A stretch of DNA of 42,419 nucleotides from Candidatus Poribacteria bacterium (GCA_022827885.1 JAJEIP010000005.1:1-42419); one strand, 5' to 3'; counted from the stretch's first letter, positions 33,966-41,820 are shown. Program-made: numbers and translations. The notes: generated from the letters alone by a model not told the origin.

Positions 33966-33988
33966 ACGACGCGCCTACATCTATGCTA

Positions 33989-35932
33989 CTACTGTTTCCT
34001 CAAAATAAGTAGGGTCAAGTCGTCAAATTGATCGGCTTCCCCCTGAAACCCCACAACTGCGTCATGAAGATATTTCAGGATCCCCTCAGCATCAGAATCC
34101 TTGCACGCTTTGGAATCCTCTACGAGTCGATCCTCCTCGTAATACTCGTCGTCAACATTCTCGGTTTCTGTGACACCATCTGTATAATATATAACCACAT
34201 CACCGCTTGTGAGTTGAACGTGTTCTGCTTCATACTCAGCGATGTTTGAAACCATATCGTTCGGGAACATCCCGAGTGGAATACCGCCAATATCTTCACC
34301 CAACCACTTATAGGTGCCATCTTTTTTAATGAGCAGTGGCGGATTATGCCCCGCGTTGAGCGTCGTCAGGACATCCGTTTCTGGGTTAAGATGGCTGTAG
34401 AAAAAAGTAGCGTATTTCTCTGCCGTGCCGCTGGCATAAAGGAGCGAGTTAAGCGTCAAAGCCATTTCGGTAAGTTCAGTATATAGGGGGGACACACTTC
34501 GGTCATTCGGTGTTCCTGAATCTTCCGCTGCGGTGCCATTTCCCCGTGACAATTCAGAGATAAGTCCTGCCCGTAGGGTTGCCATGAGAAGTGCTGCTTG
34601 CATCCCTTTTCCAGAAACATCTGCGATTGCGAGTCCCCAATGTCCCGTCGACAAAGGGATACAATCATAGTAATCGCCGCCAACGGGACCGCGCGGCTCA
34701 TAATGCCCGGCAATTTCGTATCCGGGAATGTCAGGGAGTGTCTCTGGAATAAGATTCTCTTGTATCTTTCGGGCTTCCTCCATTTCCGCTTGCAGCTGGC
34801 GTGCCTCGAGTGCTTCTTGATGTAGGTGGGCGTTTTCAATAGCGACACCTGCCTGTTTCGCAAAAGAATCAAGTAGGATAACATCTTCATCGGTAAAGGG
34901 CGCGATGCTACCGCCACGTTCCTCTTTATCGCCGACAACGAGGATCCCGAGAATGTCCCCATCGCGTCCGGGAATAGGGACCGCCATCAAATTCTTGCCG
35001 CCGAAAAGCGTATCCGATTTGGGCGGGCAGTGTCCCGGCAATCCTTCCGTGACGACAGATTTCAGCATGTCTAAAGACGTTGTTTCCAAGGATATCGGTG
35101 CCGCTTCACCATAAGGAACAACGAGCCCATTAGGGTCGGCATCGGGTGTGGAACTTTCAACCAATGTTTCCGGAAAAGTGTAGTGCATCTCAAGTTCTTG
35201 ACGTTCCGCGTGCGTGAGCATGAGTGCCCCCGCATTCGCGTCTAAGAGGGAGACAGCCTGATGAACTACCTGTTCTGCGGCGGCTTCAGGTTGTAGGAGT
35301 TGGCAGATTTGCGGCGCACTTTCAGCGAGCATGAACAATCGGAATTTTTCGCTTTGAACACCCTCCACCATTTGCGAATAAGCGATGGCGATCGAAATTT
35401 GGTGGGCAAGGGTTGTTAACAATTCCATTTCCCATGTTTCCAACGCCTCTCTGCCCAAAAAACTCCCCAAACCGATCATTCCGAGAAATTCATCGTGAAT
35501 CTTCAGAGGCACCCAAAGACGTATGTCAATAGTTTCGATGAACTTTGCAGTCCGGGCGAAGAAGGGTTCAAGAGATTCTGGGAGGTTTGCGCTCTCGATG
35601 AATGGATGTTGCAGCAATTCCTCGATTTCACTGGGTTCAACCGTGATAGGGGCAAATACTTGATCTGGGGATGCGGCAACAACTTCAAGATTCTGTCTCG
35701 TCTGGTGGTGACGGAGTATCGCGCCGCGCGTCACTTGCAGCGTTCCAAGCGTGATACGGAGATAGGTTTTACTTGAATGATTAAAGTTGCTGTGTCCAGA
35801 GATCAACGTTTGCCCCAAGTGTTCTAACTCGGACAGGCTGAAGATAAGCCGCTCCATCGTCTGTTCGGCGGTACTTTGTGTCTTATGGACTTGCAAACTG
35901 TCTCCTGATATAAGCTGGCTTGGATCTTTCAT
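33989..35932 (-). CDS. GAF-domain PP2C-type serine phosphatase (RsbU/SpoIIE family)
   Basis: A 647-aa protein. Two GAF-like sensor regions occupy about 30-200 and 205-385 (EFLGMIGLGSFLGREALETWEMELLTTLAHQISIAIAYSQ; VPIPGRDGDILGILVVGDK, DEDVILLDSFAKQAGVAIENAHLHQEA). A helical linker (ARQLQAEMEEARKIQENLIPETLPDIPGYEIAG) leads to the SpoIIE phosphatase domain with VGGDYYD, ADVSGKGMQAALLMA, LNAGHNPPLL and YYTDGVTE, which hold the metal-binding aspartates. In partner switching it would dephosphorylate the STAS antagonist encoded just upstream. The gap to the STAS gene is 57 bp. An in-frame ATG at 35857 (MERLIF) is an alternative start. Confidence 0.9.
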   Translation of the reverse strand: MKDPSQLISGDSLQVHKTQSTAEQTMERLIFSLSELEHLGQTLISGHSNFNHSSKTYLRITLGTLQVTRGAILRHHQTRQNLEVVAASPDQVFAPITVEPSEIEELLQHPFIESANLPESLEPFFARTAKFIETIDIRLWVPLKIHDEFLGMIGLGSFLGREALETWEMELLTTLAHQISIAIAYSQMVEGVQSEKFRLFMLAESAPQICQLLQPEAAAEQVVHQAVSLLDANAGALMLTHAERQELEMHYTFPETLVESSTPDADPNGLVVPYGEAAPISLETTSLDMLKSVVTEGLPGHCPPKSDTLFGGKNLMAVPIPGRDGDILGILVVGDKEERGGSIAPFTDEDVILLDSFAKQAGVAIENAHLHQEALEARQLQAEMEEARKIQENLIPETLPDIPGYEIAGHYEPRGPVGGDYYDCIPLSTGHWGLAIADVSGKGMQAALLMATLRAGLISELSRGNGTAAEDSGTPNDRSVSPLYTELTEMALTLNSLLYASGTAEKYATFFYSHLNPETDVLTTLNAGHNPPLLIKKDGTYKWLGEDIGGIPLGMFPNDMVSNIAEYEAEHVQLTSGDVVIYYTDGVTETENVDDEYYEEDRLVEDSKACKDSDAEGILKYLHDAVVGFQGEADQFDDLTLLILRKQ

Positions 35933-35989
35933 AGGGTTGCATCCAAATGACGTTAGCTTTCATTTTACATCAAAATTTATGCTAAAAAA

Positions 35990-36529
35990 TTACAGGTTGG
36001 CAATAGCGGATTCTTCGTCTGGAAAGATACCTGCGTATTTAGCAATTGCCATCATACGGAATGTGCGCTCCTGCGTGGCAGACAATCCACAGAAATTCAG
36101 GGTGCCTTCCCGTTCAGTGAGTGCTTCTATAATCTCAATAAGTATAGATATACCGATGCTGTTAATAAGTGTTGTTTTTTCAAGGTTGATGACGAGTTGC
36201 GTACAACCATTCTGAATGAGTGCCTGTGCTCTCTCGGCAAGTTGTTCTCCGAGGGCATCATTCAGGTATCCCGTTGTTTCAATGACCGCATGCTCTTTAG
36301 CCTCGCGAATTTGAATATCAAGTTTGTCCAACAAATCGCTTACCTCCTTAAGTTCTTGCATGGACTTGTGAACGGTTTCCCCAAAACAGAAACGTGATAT
36401 ATTAGAAAAACGTGTCGTTTTAACAGCACATTTAACACAATTTCGTAAATTATCCGCAATGGGTTCAAAATTGCCCTGTTGGTATATTGTCTCACAGGTT
36501 TCCTCTATAGACTCGCGCGAAAACGGCAC
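35990..36529 (-). CDS. STAS-domain anti-sigma factor antagonist (RsbV-like)
   Basis: A 179-aa reading from GTG at 36529, or 123 aa from ATG at 36361. The STAS domain occupies the C-terminal ~110 residues (LDIQIREAKEHAVIETTGYLNDALG, LVINLEKTTLINSIGISILIEII). The serine of INSIG (S124 in the long form) aligns with the phosphorylated serine of RsbV/SpoIIAA; the preceding acidic residue is Asn here. The GTG lies six bases after the kinase stop, favouring the long form, but neither start has a good ribosome-binding site. The extra N-terminus is Cys-containing (ETCETIYQQ, NCVKCAV) and matches no domain I know. It is the substrate of the adjacent kinase and phosphatase. Confidence 0.82.
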   Translation of the reverse strand: MPFSRESIEETCETIYQQGNFEPIADNLRNCVKCAVKTTRFSNISRFCFGETVHKSMQELKEVSDLLDKLDIQIREAKEHAVIETTGYLNDALGEQLAERAQALIQNGCTQLVINLEKTTLINSIGISILIEIIEALTEREGTLNFCGLSATQERTFRMMAIAKYAGIFPDEESAIANL

Positions 36530-36535
36530 AGCAAG

Positions 36536-36967
36536 CTATGGCGGCGTCTTCTTTTTCGTGAAACTAACAGTCGTCCCGTTAGGACTGCTTTCTATGACCA
36601 CTTCATCCATTAAAGCCCTAATAATTTGTAAGCCTCTTCCGCGCTTACGTAAATCGGGGTGTACAGTCGGTCTACCAAGTAAGCGGGTGCCGTCCAGTGT
36701 ATCTGCAGTTATACCGACGCCTCGATCCGTAATTTTGACTTCCAACCGATCGTCTGTAACTAAAAACTGAATATGTACTTCCTTATCCTCGCTTTGACTA
36801 TGTTCAGAAGCGTTGATACAAGTTTCAATGATAGCGAGTTGGATCTCCTCAACCGCCTCTTCGTTGAAGTCCTTCAATTCAGCGAGGACAGAACCGGTTT
36901 TCGCCGCGGCAAGTTCCATGTCAGGATACATCGGTATAGTGAGGAGTACTTTGTGTTCATTTGACAC
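36536..36967 (-). CDS. Anti-sigma-type ATP-binding serine kinase (RsbW-like HATPase)
   Basis: A 143-aa GHKL ATPase of the RsbW/SpoIIAB group. The N-box is ETCINASEHSQ (E48, N52), the G1 box DRGVGI (81-86) and the G2 box KRGRGLQIIRALMDEV (108 onward). It would phosphorylate the STAS antagonist on serine and bind a sigma factor or another target. The start is GTG at 36967, nine bases after a strong AAGGAGGT. It is first in kinase-STAS-phosphatase, a full partner-switching set. No cognate sigma-B-type gene is in the window. Confidence 0.9.
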   Translation of the reverse strand: MSNEHKVLLTIPMYPDMELAAAKTGSVLAELKDFNEEAVEEIQLAIIETCINASEHSQSEDKEVHIQFLVTDDRLEVKITDRGVGITADTLDGTRLLGRPTVHPDLRKRGRGLQIIRALMDEVVIESSPNGTTVSFTKKKTPP

Positions 36968-37080
36968 GCTACTTTTACCTCCTTGCTATGGCTTATGTTT
37001 ATATTAAGAAGCCGATAAAATTTGTTCACCTAAGTTGGCACTTTCCGAAAATTAAAGGTTCATGAAAAACTTGATTTAAC

Positions 37081-37110
37081 ATGATACTATATTTTTTGAA
37101 ATTATGTCAA
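37081..37110 (-). promoter_or_regulatory. Promoter for the partner-switching operon
   Basis: On the minus strand, TTGACA (37110-37105) is perfect and TATCAT (37086-37081) matches 5 of 6, with an 18-bp spacer. The predicted start near 37074 gives a leader of about 107 nt ending in AAGGAGGT before the GTG at 36967. It lies just past the stop of the DUF4381-like gene. Confidence 0.65.
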
Positions 37111-37115
37111 GGATT

Positions 37116-37670
37116 TTATGGCACAAGCGACTTTGTTTCATCGACAATCCAGCGAGCATCTGCTACCCGGGTAGATGCCTCTGTTAATTCCGGTTGATAG
37201 GTTGCAAATTTTACCATATCACAATTGGTGAGTAATTGTCGCGTCCGTTCAACATGGGGAGCGGCTATTTCAGCCCGTAGCATCGCCTGCAGTAATCCTG
37301 TTGTTGTTAACTCCAACGCTGGGATATGATAACGGGCATCAATATATTGGCGGAGGACATAAGCAATTTGGGTATGATACGTCTCAATGTCGCCACGCTG
37401 CAACCAATCCGATGTCTCAATCGCCGACAGTTTTTCGTATGCGACCTCATGTGCCAACGGGGTCTCAGTCTCATCCGTTACAGCGGTAGCCGGGGATTGA
37501 CGCCGTTTTTGGAGTGCATGCCAGAGCAGGGCAGCTACAAAACCGAGAATCACTGTGCCACTGATGAAATAGGGCAGTAGAGGCTGCGGCATTTCTAAGG
37601 GGGGTTTGATATCGCGTAGGTTTTGACCTCCTAAATTACCCTGCATAAGTATTTGTATAAGTACAGACAT
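37116..37670 (-). CDS. DUF4381-like single-pass membrane protein (Bat-locus type)
   Basis: A 184-aa protein. A short N-terminus carries LRDIKPPLEMPQPLLPYFISG, then one transmembrane helix at about 34-55 (ISGTVILGFVAALLWHAL). The soluble C-terminal domain (YEKLSAIETSDWLQRGDIETYHTQIAYVLRQYIDARYHIPALELTTTGLLQAML...MVKFATYQPELTEASTRVADARWIVDET) has the pattern of DUF4381 and BatD-associated domains. I choose the ATG at 37670, because the longer frame from 37820 would run through the ferredoxin gene. It belongs with the DUF58 and BatA/VWA genes although the partner-switching module lies between them. Confidence 0.78.
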   Translation of the reverse strand: MSVLIQILMQGNLGGQNLRDIKPPLEMPQPLLPYFISGTVILGFVAALLWHALQKRRQSPATAVTDETETPLAHEVAYEKLSAIETSDWLQRGDIETYHTQIAYVLRQYIDARYHIPALELTTTGLLQAMLRAEIAAPHVERTRQLLTNCDMVKFATYQPELTEASTRVADARWIVDETKSLVP

Positions 37671-37731
37671 ATTTCTTTCAGGAAGGGGCGACGAACGACC
37701 AGATATAGCCGAACCCAATATTTCAAATGTC

Positions 37732-38322
37732 TTATTCAGCGAGAAGTTCAATAACGATCGATTTTGGTGAAGTTGGACAGGCGTATTGACATACACCGCA
37801 TCCTGTGCATCCGGCATCAATAACCTCTACAACGCCATCTGACCTCAAATGAATGGCATCCTCACCCATTGGACAGGTATCGACACAGTAAGTACACGCC
37901 ACATCTTGCGTCCGAAGACAGGTTTCAGCACTGAAGACTGCCAAACCCATTTTAATATCTTCGGCATAAACGGTTTGCAAAGCACCGCTCGGGCAGACAT
38001 ACATGCACGCCAATGAATCGCAAATGACACATGGCTGTTCCTCGGGATCGATATAAGGTGTATTCGCGATGTCGGGTTGGGTGGTCTGTAAAGGGAAAAT
38101 AGCACTTGCCGGACAGTTCTTGACGCAGTTGCCACACCGATGGCACGTTTCTAAGAATTCTACTTCAGGCAACGCACCGGGCGGGCGGAAAAGTGGACGG
38201 TTCCTCGGTGGCTCAGCAGGCAAATGCTCACTTACCCTGTCATCCAGAAATTCGGCGACAGGTTGTATGAGTTGGTTCAAGGCTTCCTTGAAAAAGCCGC
38301 GTCTCCCCGTTTCATCAGGCAT
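37732..38322 (-). CDS. Ferredoxin-type protein with four [4Fe-4S] motifs (NapG/MauM-like)
   Basis: A 196-aa polyferredoxin. Four cysteine sets are visible: C60-x2-C-x2-C-x3-C70 (CHRCGNCVKNCP), C98-x2-C-x4-C-x3-C110, C135-x7-C-x2-C-x3-C150 and C172-x2-C-x2-C-x3-C182 (CTGCGVCQYACP). The irregular second and third spacings are those of NapG/MauM-type electron carriers. The N-terminus has RRGFF, reminiscent of a twin-arginine start, but lacks a hydrophobic core, so export is doubtful. No nitrate reductase or methylamine dehydrogenase gene is near, so its redox partner is unknown. A SufR-like Fe-S regulator lies 47 bp upstream. Confidence 0.85.
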   Translation of the reverse strand: MPDETGRRGFFKEALNQLIQPVAEFLDDRVSEHLPAEPPRNRPLFRPPGALPEVEFLETCHRCGNCVKNCPASAIFPLQTTQPDIANTPYIDPEEQPCVICDSLACMYVCPSGALQTVYAEDIKMGLAVFSAETCLRTQDVACTYCVDTCPMGEDAIHLRSDGVVEVIDAGCTGCGVCQYACPTSPKSIVIELLAE

Positions 38323-38369
38323 CTTGAGGTTCCATCCGTGAGAGTCGTGTTCCGCGTCCGCGCAACAGT

Positions 38370-39002
38370 TTACTCTTTGCTGGCTTTAGAAATCCGATAG
38401 CAACATTTATGGCTTCCTTGCATAAGATGTTCCACTCGGACGACTTTCGCCCCCAAAGATTGTCGGAAAAGTGCCGTTTCAATCTCGCAGACGTGTGGAT
38501 ATTCTTGAGCAATCAAGGCTATAGGACAATTATGTTCGGTTAAGACGTAATCGTTCTCATCTTCGTCAAACCGTGCCATGTACCCCTCTTCATCACGGAT
38601 ATGGGCAAGTTCCTTGACGCGTTCAGACAGCGCCTTCCCTTGAAGTCGTTGTTGATACGTCTGCAACTGCGATTTCATCCGACCTCGGAAGACTTTGTTG
38701 ATAAAACCGGGTCCGTTGAATTTGGCAACCTCATGCATCAACCCAACAGCAAAGTTGGCGTAAGTCGTGGGAAAGAGACTGTTTGCCGCATCGGTCAATT
38801 GGTAGATATGAGGCGGACGACCACGTCCCTGTTTTTCTCGGTAATGCTTGACCAACCCCTCTGCTTCAAGTATAGTGAGGTGTTGTCGGATTCCCATTTG
38901 ACTGATATGGAGTGCCTCTTTCAGCTGACCGATTGTCATGCCGGCGCGCATTTTCAGCAGTTGCAGGATTCGCATTCGGGTTTCGCTCATTTCACAATTC
39001 AT
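38370..39002 (-). CDS. SufR-like winged-helix iron-sulfur transcriptional regulator
   Basis: A 210-aa DeoR/ArsR-type regulator. The N-terminal winged helix-turn-helix covers residues 5-70 (MRILQLLKMRAGMTIGQLKEALHISQMGIRQHLTILEAEGLV, then KQGRGRPPHIYQLT). The C-terminal half has C159-x12-C172 and C200-C201 (HNCPIALIAQEYPHVC, GSHKCCYRI), the arrangement of the SufR [4Fe-4S] sensor. The ATG at 39002 follows GAGGGA; a TTG at 39029 is possible but less likely. No suf genes are adjacent. The likely targets are itself and the polyferredoxin operon, or the divergent PhyH gene (inference). Confidence 0.85.
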   Translation of the reverse strand: MNCEMSETRMRILQLLKMRAGMTIGQLKEALHISQMGIRQHLTILEAEGLVKHYREKQGRGRPPHIYQLTDAANSLFPTTYANFAVGLMHEVAKFNGPGFINKVFRGRMKSQLQTYQQRLQGKALSERVKELAHIRDEEGYMARFDEDENDYVLTEHNCPIALIAQEYPHVCEIETALFRQSLGAKVVRVEHLMQGSHKCCYRISKASKE

Positions 39003-39110
39003 AGGTTCCCTCGCAGGATAAACTCGCAAACATTACTTTAATTTCATCATTTTTTAAAATTATATCACAATTGGATGTTTCAATTCAAGATTTAACCCAC
39101 TATTTTTCTT

Positions 39111-39139
39111 TTGTCTATTTATCGCGTATGTGATACAAT
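39111..39139 (+). promoter_or_regulatory. Promoter for the third PhyH gene
   Basis: TTGTCT (39111-39116, 4 of 6) and TACAAT (39134-39139, 5 of 6) have a 17-bp spacer. A start near 39146 would give a ~52-nt leader ending in AAAGGAG. The region is shared with the divergent SufR-like gene. Confidence 0.55.
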
Positions 39140-39197
39140 TTGATGAAGGAACCTGATTGCAGGTCGAGCGTAAAAAGATTGAAAGGAGCAAATAAAG

Positions 39198-40004
39198 ATG
39201 CAGAACGAACTCACCGAATCACAAATTAATTTTTATCAGGAAAACGGATTTCTTGCCATTGAGAACTTTCTGGACACTGCGGAATTGGCGGAGTGGCGCC
39301 GTTGCACCGATGAATCTGTTGAGGAACGCCTCGGAAACTCAGTGGAATTTATGACAAACCAGATGGATGCCAAGCAGTTTTACGCACGCGTTTTTACACA
39401 GTGCCTCCGCTTGTCGGACACACACGCTGGGATGCGGAAACTCGTGCACGATCCGAGACTCGGTAAGATGGCGGCGCAGTTAGCCGAGGTCGATGGTATG
39501 CGAATTTGGCACGATCAGGCACTGATTAAACCGCCCCATGGGAATCCCACCGCATGGCACCTCGATGTCCCTTACTGGTCCTTTGATTCACGCGATGCCG
39601 TCTCGTTCTGGGTCGCGCTGGACGATGCTACACTCGCAAACGGATGTATGTGGTATCTCCCCGGCACGCATAAAACAGCCCGCTTTGATAACGTTGGCAT
39701 TGGAATAAACATCGGTGAACTGTTTAATGTCTACCCGGAATGGAAACAGATTGAACCGCAGTGCGCCCCCTGTCCCGCAGGCTCTATCGTCTGGCATAAC
39801 GGGCTCGTTGCCCACGGTGCTGGCGCGAATATGACAATCCATCACCGCAGAGCGATGACATGTGGTTTCATGCCCGATGGATGCACTTTCAATGGGAAGC
39901 GGAACATCTTGCCTGAGGACTATTTTGCGTCTCTTGAAATTGGAGATGTCCTTAACAACGACAAACAGAATACGCTCATTTGGCATAGAGACCGGGACGC
40001 TTAA
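39198..40004 (+). CDS. Phytanoyl-CoA dioxygenase (PhyH) family protein
   Basis: A 268-aa Fe(II)/2-oxoglutarate oxygenase. The iron ligands are H121-x-D123 (AWHLDVPYW) and H206 (GLVAHGAGAN), with R217/R218 (HHRRAMTCGF) for 2-oxoglutarate. The core ALDDATLANGCMWYLPGTHKT is typical of the family. N-terminal ESQINFYQENGFLAIENFLD matches the other two paralogues in pattern but the chains are divergent, so these are distinct enzymes. AAAGGAG at 39181-39187 sets the ATG. It precedes a sulfatase-like gene by 120 bp. The substrate is unknown. Confidence 0.9.
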   Translation: MQNELTESQINFYQENGFLAIENFLDTAELAEWRRCTDESVEERLGNSVEFMTNQMDAKQFYARVFTQCLRLSDTHAGMRKLVHDPRLGKMAAQLAEVDGMRIWHDQALIKPPHGNPTAWHLDVPYWSFDSRDAVSFWVALDDATLANGCMWYLPGTHKTARFDNVGIGINIGELFNVYPEWKQIEPQCAPCPAGSIVWHNGLVAHGAGANMTIHHRRAMTCGFMPDGCTFNGKRNILPEDYFASLEIGDVLNNDKQNTLIWHRDRDA

Positions 40005-40100
40005 AGGTAAATCTGTGAGATTTCCACCAAAAAACCAAGTCCGAAACGAAGTGGAGGGGCGGCTCCCGAGAGGAGAGCGAGGAAGTCCAAACCACATCGT

Positions 40101-40127
40101 TTAACCGCAAGGAACATTTAAAAAATG
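40101..40127 (+). promoter_or_regulatory. Dispersed translation-leader element, copy 6 (short form)
   Basis: TTAACCGCAAGGAACATT and an A-run end in the ATG at 40125; AAGG is 12 bases before it. The ~75 bp upstream (GTGGAGGGGCGG, GAGAGGAGAGCG, CAAACCACATCG) resemble 41641-41697, so the repeat unit extends beyond the ribosome-binding site. Confidence 0.7.
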
Positions 40128-41519
40128 GCGAAACAACCAAATATTGTATTATTGGGAGTTGACTCACTGCTCGCGACACACATGAGTTGTTACGGGTATG
40201 ATCGACTCACAACACCGCACATTGACCGATTTGCGGAGGATGGTACCCTCTTTGAGAAAACGTATAGCCCGCATATCCCAACAACGAGTGCTTATGCCTC
40301 AATGCTGACCGGTTTGGATACGTTCAGCACGCAGGTGGTCGCCTTGCGACATCAAGGACCGCTCCGTGAAGAGGTTAAAACGCTGCCAGAAATCCTTCGA
40401 GATAAAGGCTATGATACCACCTGTGTCGGATTTGGCGGACCCAGTGCCCGTGGGTTTGACACCTATCTTGAATATTCGGGATGGGGACCCGATGAGAGCG
40501 GTCGGAGTCCGAAAGCGGAAAATCTCAACAAAACAACCCTCCCTGAACTGAATCGGCTGATCGATCAGAGCGACGAAAAACCGTTTTTCCTGTTCCTGCG
40601 CCACATGGACCCGCACTCCCCCTACCTACCGCCTGCGCCTTATGAACGGATGTTCTACCACGGAGACGAATGCGATCCAAGCAATACCTCTATGGAACCC
40701 GTGATGACGTTTAAACCGTTTTGTGATTACTTTGCTTCATGGATGCCACCCGGAATTACCGATAAAGATTACGTCATCGCGCAATACGACGGCGCAATCG
40801 CCTATATGGACGCCTGTATTCAGACGCTCTTTAACGCTCTTGAAACGCGGGGTGTGTTGGATGAAACCATTGTCGTTATCAATGGAGATCACGGCGAAAC
40901 GCTTTACGACCATGAATGCTGGTTCGATCATCACGGACTCTACGATGTGACGCTACATGTGCCATTGATCATCCGGTATCCTGGACGGGTGCCTACCGGA
41001 AAACGGGTTGCCGGATACAATCAACATAAAGATCTCGTGCCGACACTCCTTGAATTAGCGGATATCGAAACAGACATCGCATTCGATGGAGAGAGTCTTA
41101 CCGCCTTAATGAACAGTGAGATTACCTCCTACGACAGTGAATTCTATATCACAGAATGCACGTGGATGCGAAAGCACGGTTGGCGCACCCCTGAATGGAA
41201 GCTGATCGTTGCGCTTGAACCGGACTTCCATTTCAAGCCACCCGTTGAACTCTACAATCTCATCCAAGACCCCGATGAAAACAATAATCTCGTTGATACG
41301 CATCCGGACATTGTCAATGTGCTCGAAACGCGGATGAAGCGCTGGATTCTTCAGCGGGAACAGGAGACAGGCTTGACGAACCCGATTATGACCCAGGGGG
41401 ATTGGCACGGGCACAAAGGTGTCGGTCCGTTCAAGACATCCGAACAGGCATACAACACGATGCACATCGGGGACGCGGGAGCCGCAGCACGTTTACAGGC
41501 GAAATCTCGGGATGAATAG
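40125..41519 (+). CDS. Sulfatase-superfamily hydrolase without the formylglycine motif
   Basis: A 464-aa alkaline phosphatase/sulfatase-superfamily protein. Metal-site elements are present: D13 (NIVLLGVDSLLATHMSCYGYDR), D255-H256 (INGDHGETLYDHECWFDHHG), LFLRHMDPHSPYLPP, and the C-terminal domain FYITECTWMRKHGWRTPEWKLIV. In sulfatases the nucleophile lies in C/S-x-P-S-R before the LTG; here the aligned stretch is T53-T-S-A-Y-ASMLTG. There is no Cys or Ser at that position, so formylglycine cannot form there, and T53 is the candidate nucleophile as in phosphodiesterase branches. A phosphoester or phosphonate-ester substrate is therefore as likely as a sulfate ester. No signal peptide is seen. 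Confidence 0.87.
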   Translation: MAKQPNIVLLGVDSLLATHMSCYGYDRLTTPHIDRFAEDGTLFEKTYSPHIPTTSAYASMLTGLDTFSTQVVALRHQGPLREEVKTLPEILRDKGYDTTCVGFGGPSARGFDTYLEYSGWGPDESGRSPKAENLNKTTLPELNRLIDQSDEKPFFLFLRHMDPHSPYLPPAPYERMFYHGDECDPSNTSMEPVMTFKPFCDYFASWMPPGITDKDYVIAQYDGAIAYMDACIQTLFNALETRGVLDETIVVINGDHGETLYDHECWFDHHGLYDVTLHVPLIIRYPGRVPTGKRVAGYNQHKDLVPTLLELADIETDIAFDGESLTALMNSEITSYDSEFYITECTWMRKHGWRTPEWKLIVALEPDFHFKPPVELYNLIQDPDENNNLVDTHPDIVNVLETRMKRWILQREQETGLTNPIMTQGDWHGHKGVGPFKTSEQAYNTMHIGDAGAAARLQAKSRDE

Positions 41520-41820
41520 TTAAGTAGCCATCGGTTGTAGGCTTTCACGCTATCGGGCGACGTTGGGAGACCTCGTCAGCAGCGGGCTTTCTGAGAGGTG
41601 TGATCTGTCGTCTTTATAGAATTAAAAACGCAGCTCGTAATGAAATGGAGAGCGGGTTCAAGAGAGGCAGATCAAACCTCAAGCCCACCTCATTTAACCG
41701 CAAGGAATGCTTAGAAAGTGTACCCAAGCGTGTAGCCTGCAACATCGGCGCAGGCGGATATACGTCAATGAACGGTATTGACCCAACTCACCTGACCGAA
41801 CCGCAAGGAAAATTAAAAAC
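41520..41820. other. Repeat-filled intergenic region before the TIM-barrel gene
   Basis: This 301-bp gap has no supported gene. It holds, in order, CGTAATGAAAT (41636-41646, as in the DUF58 leader), an orphan ACCGCAAGGAA copy (41697-41707) with no start codon served, the 30-nt hairpin repeat (41734-41763), and the full leader element that ends at the ATG at 41821. It looks assembled from dispersed repeats. Confidence 0.6.
41734..41763 (+). repeat. 30-nt dispersed hairpin repeat, copy 2
   Basis: GCCTGC-AACATCGGC-GCAGGC with GGATATAC following; 29 of 30 bases equal 3442-3471. The only change is in the loop, so the stem is conserved. Confidence 0.8.

Noticed and set aside
39588-40097. Open minus-strand frame of about 169 codons
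   Set aside because: It is antisense to the third PhyH gene, whose metal triad is clear.
40125-41519. Straight arylsulfatase annotation
   Set aside because: The formylglycine Cys/Ser and the PSR part of the motif are missing, so sulfate-ester hydrolysis by the usual mechanism is not supported.
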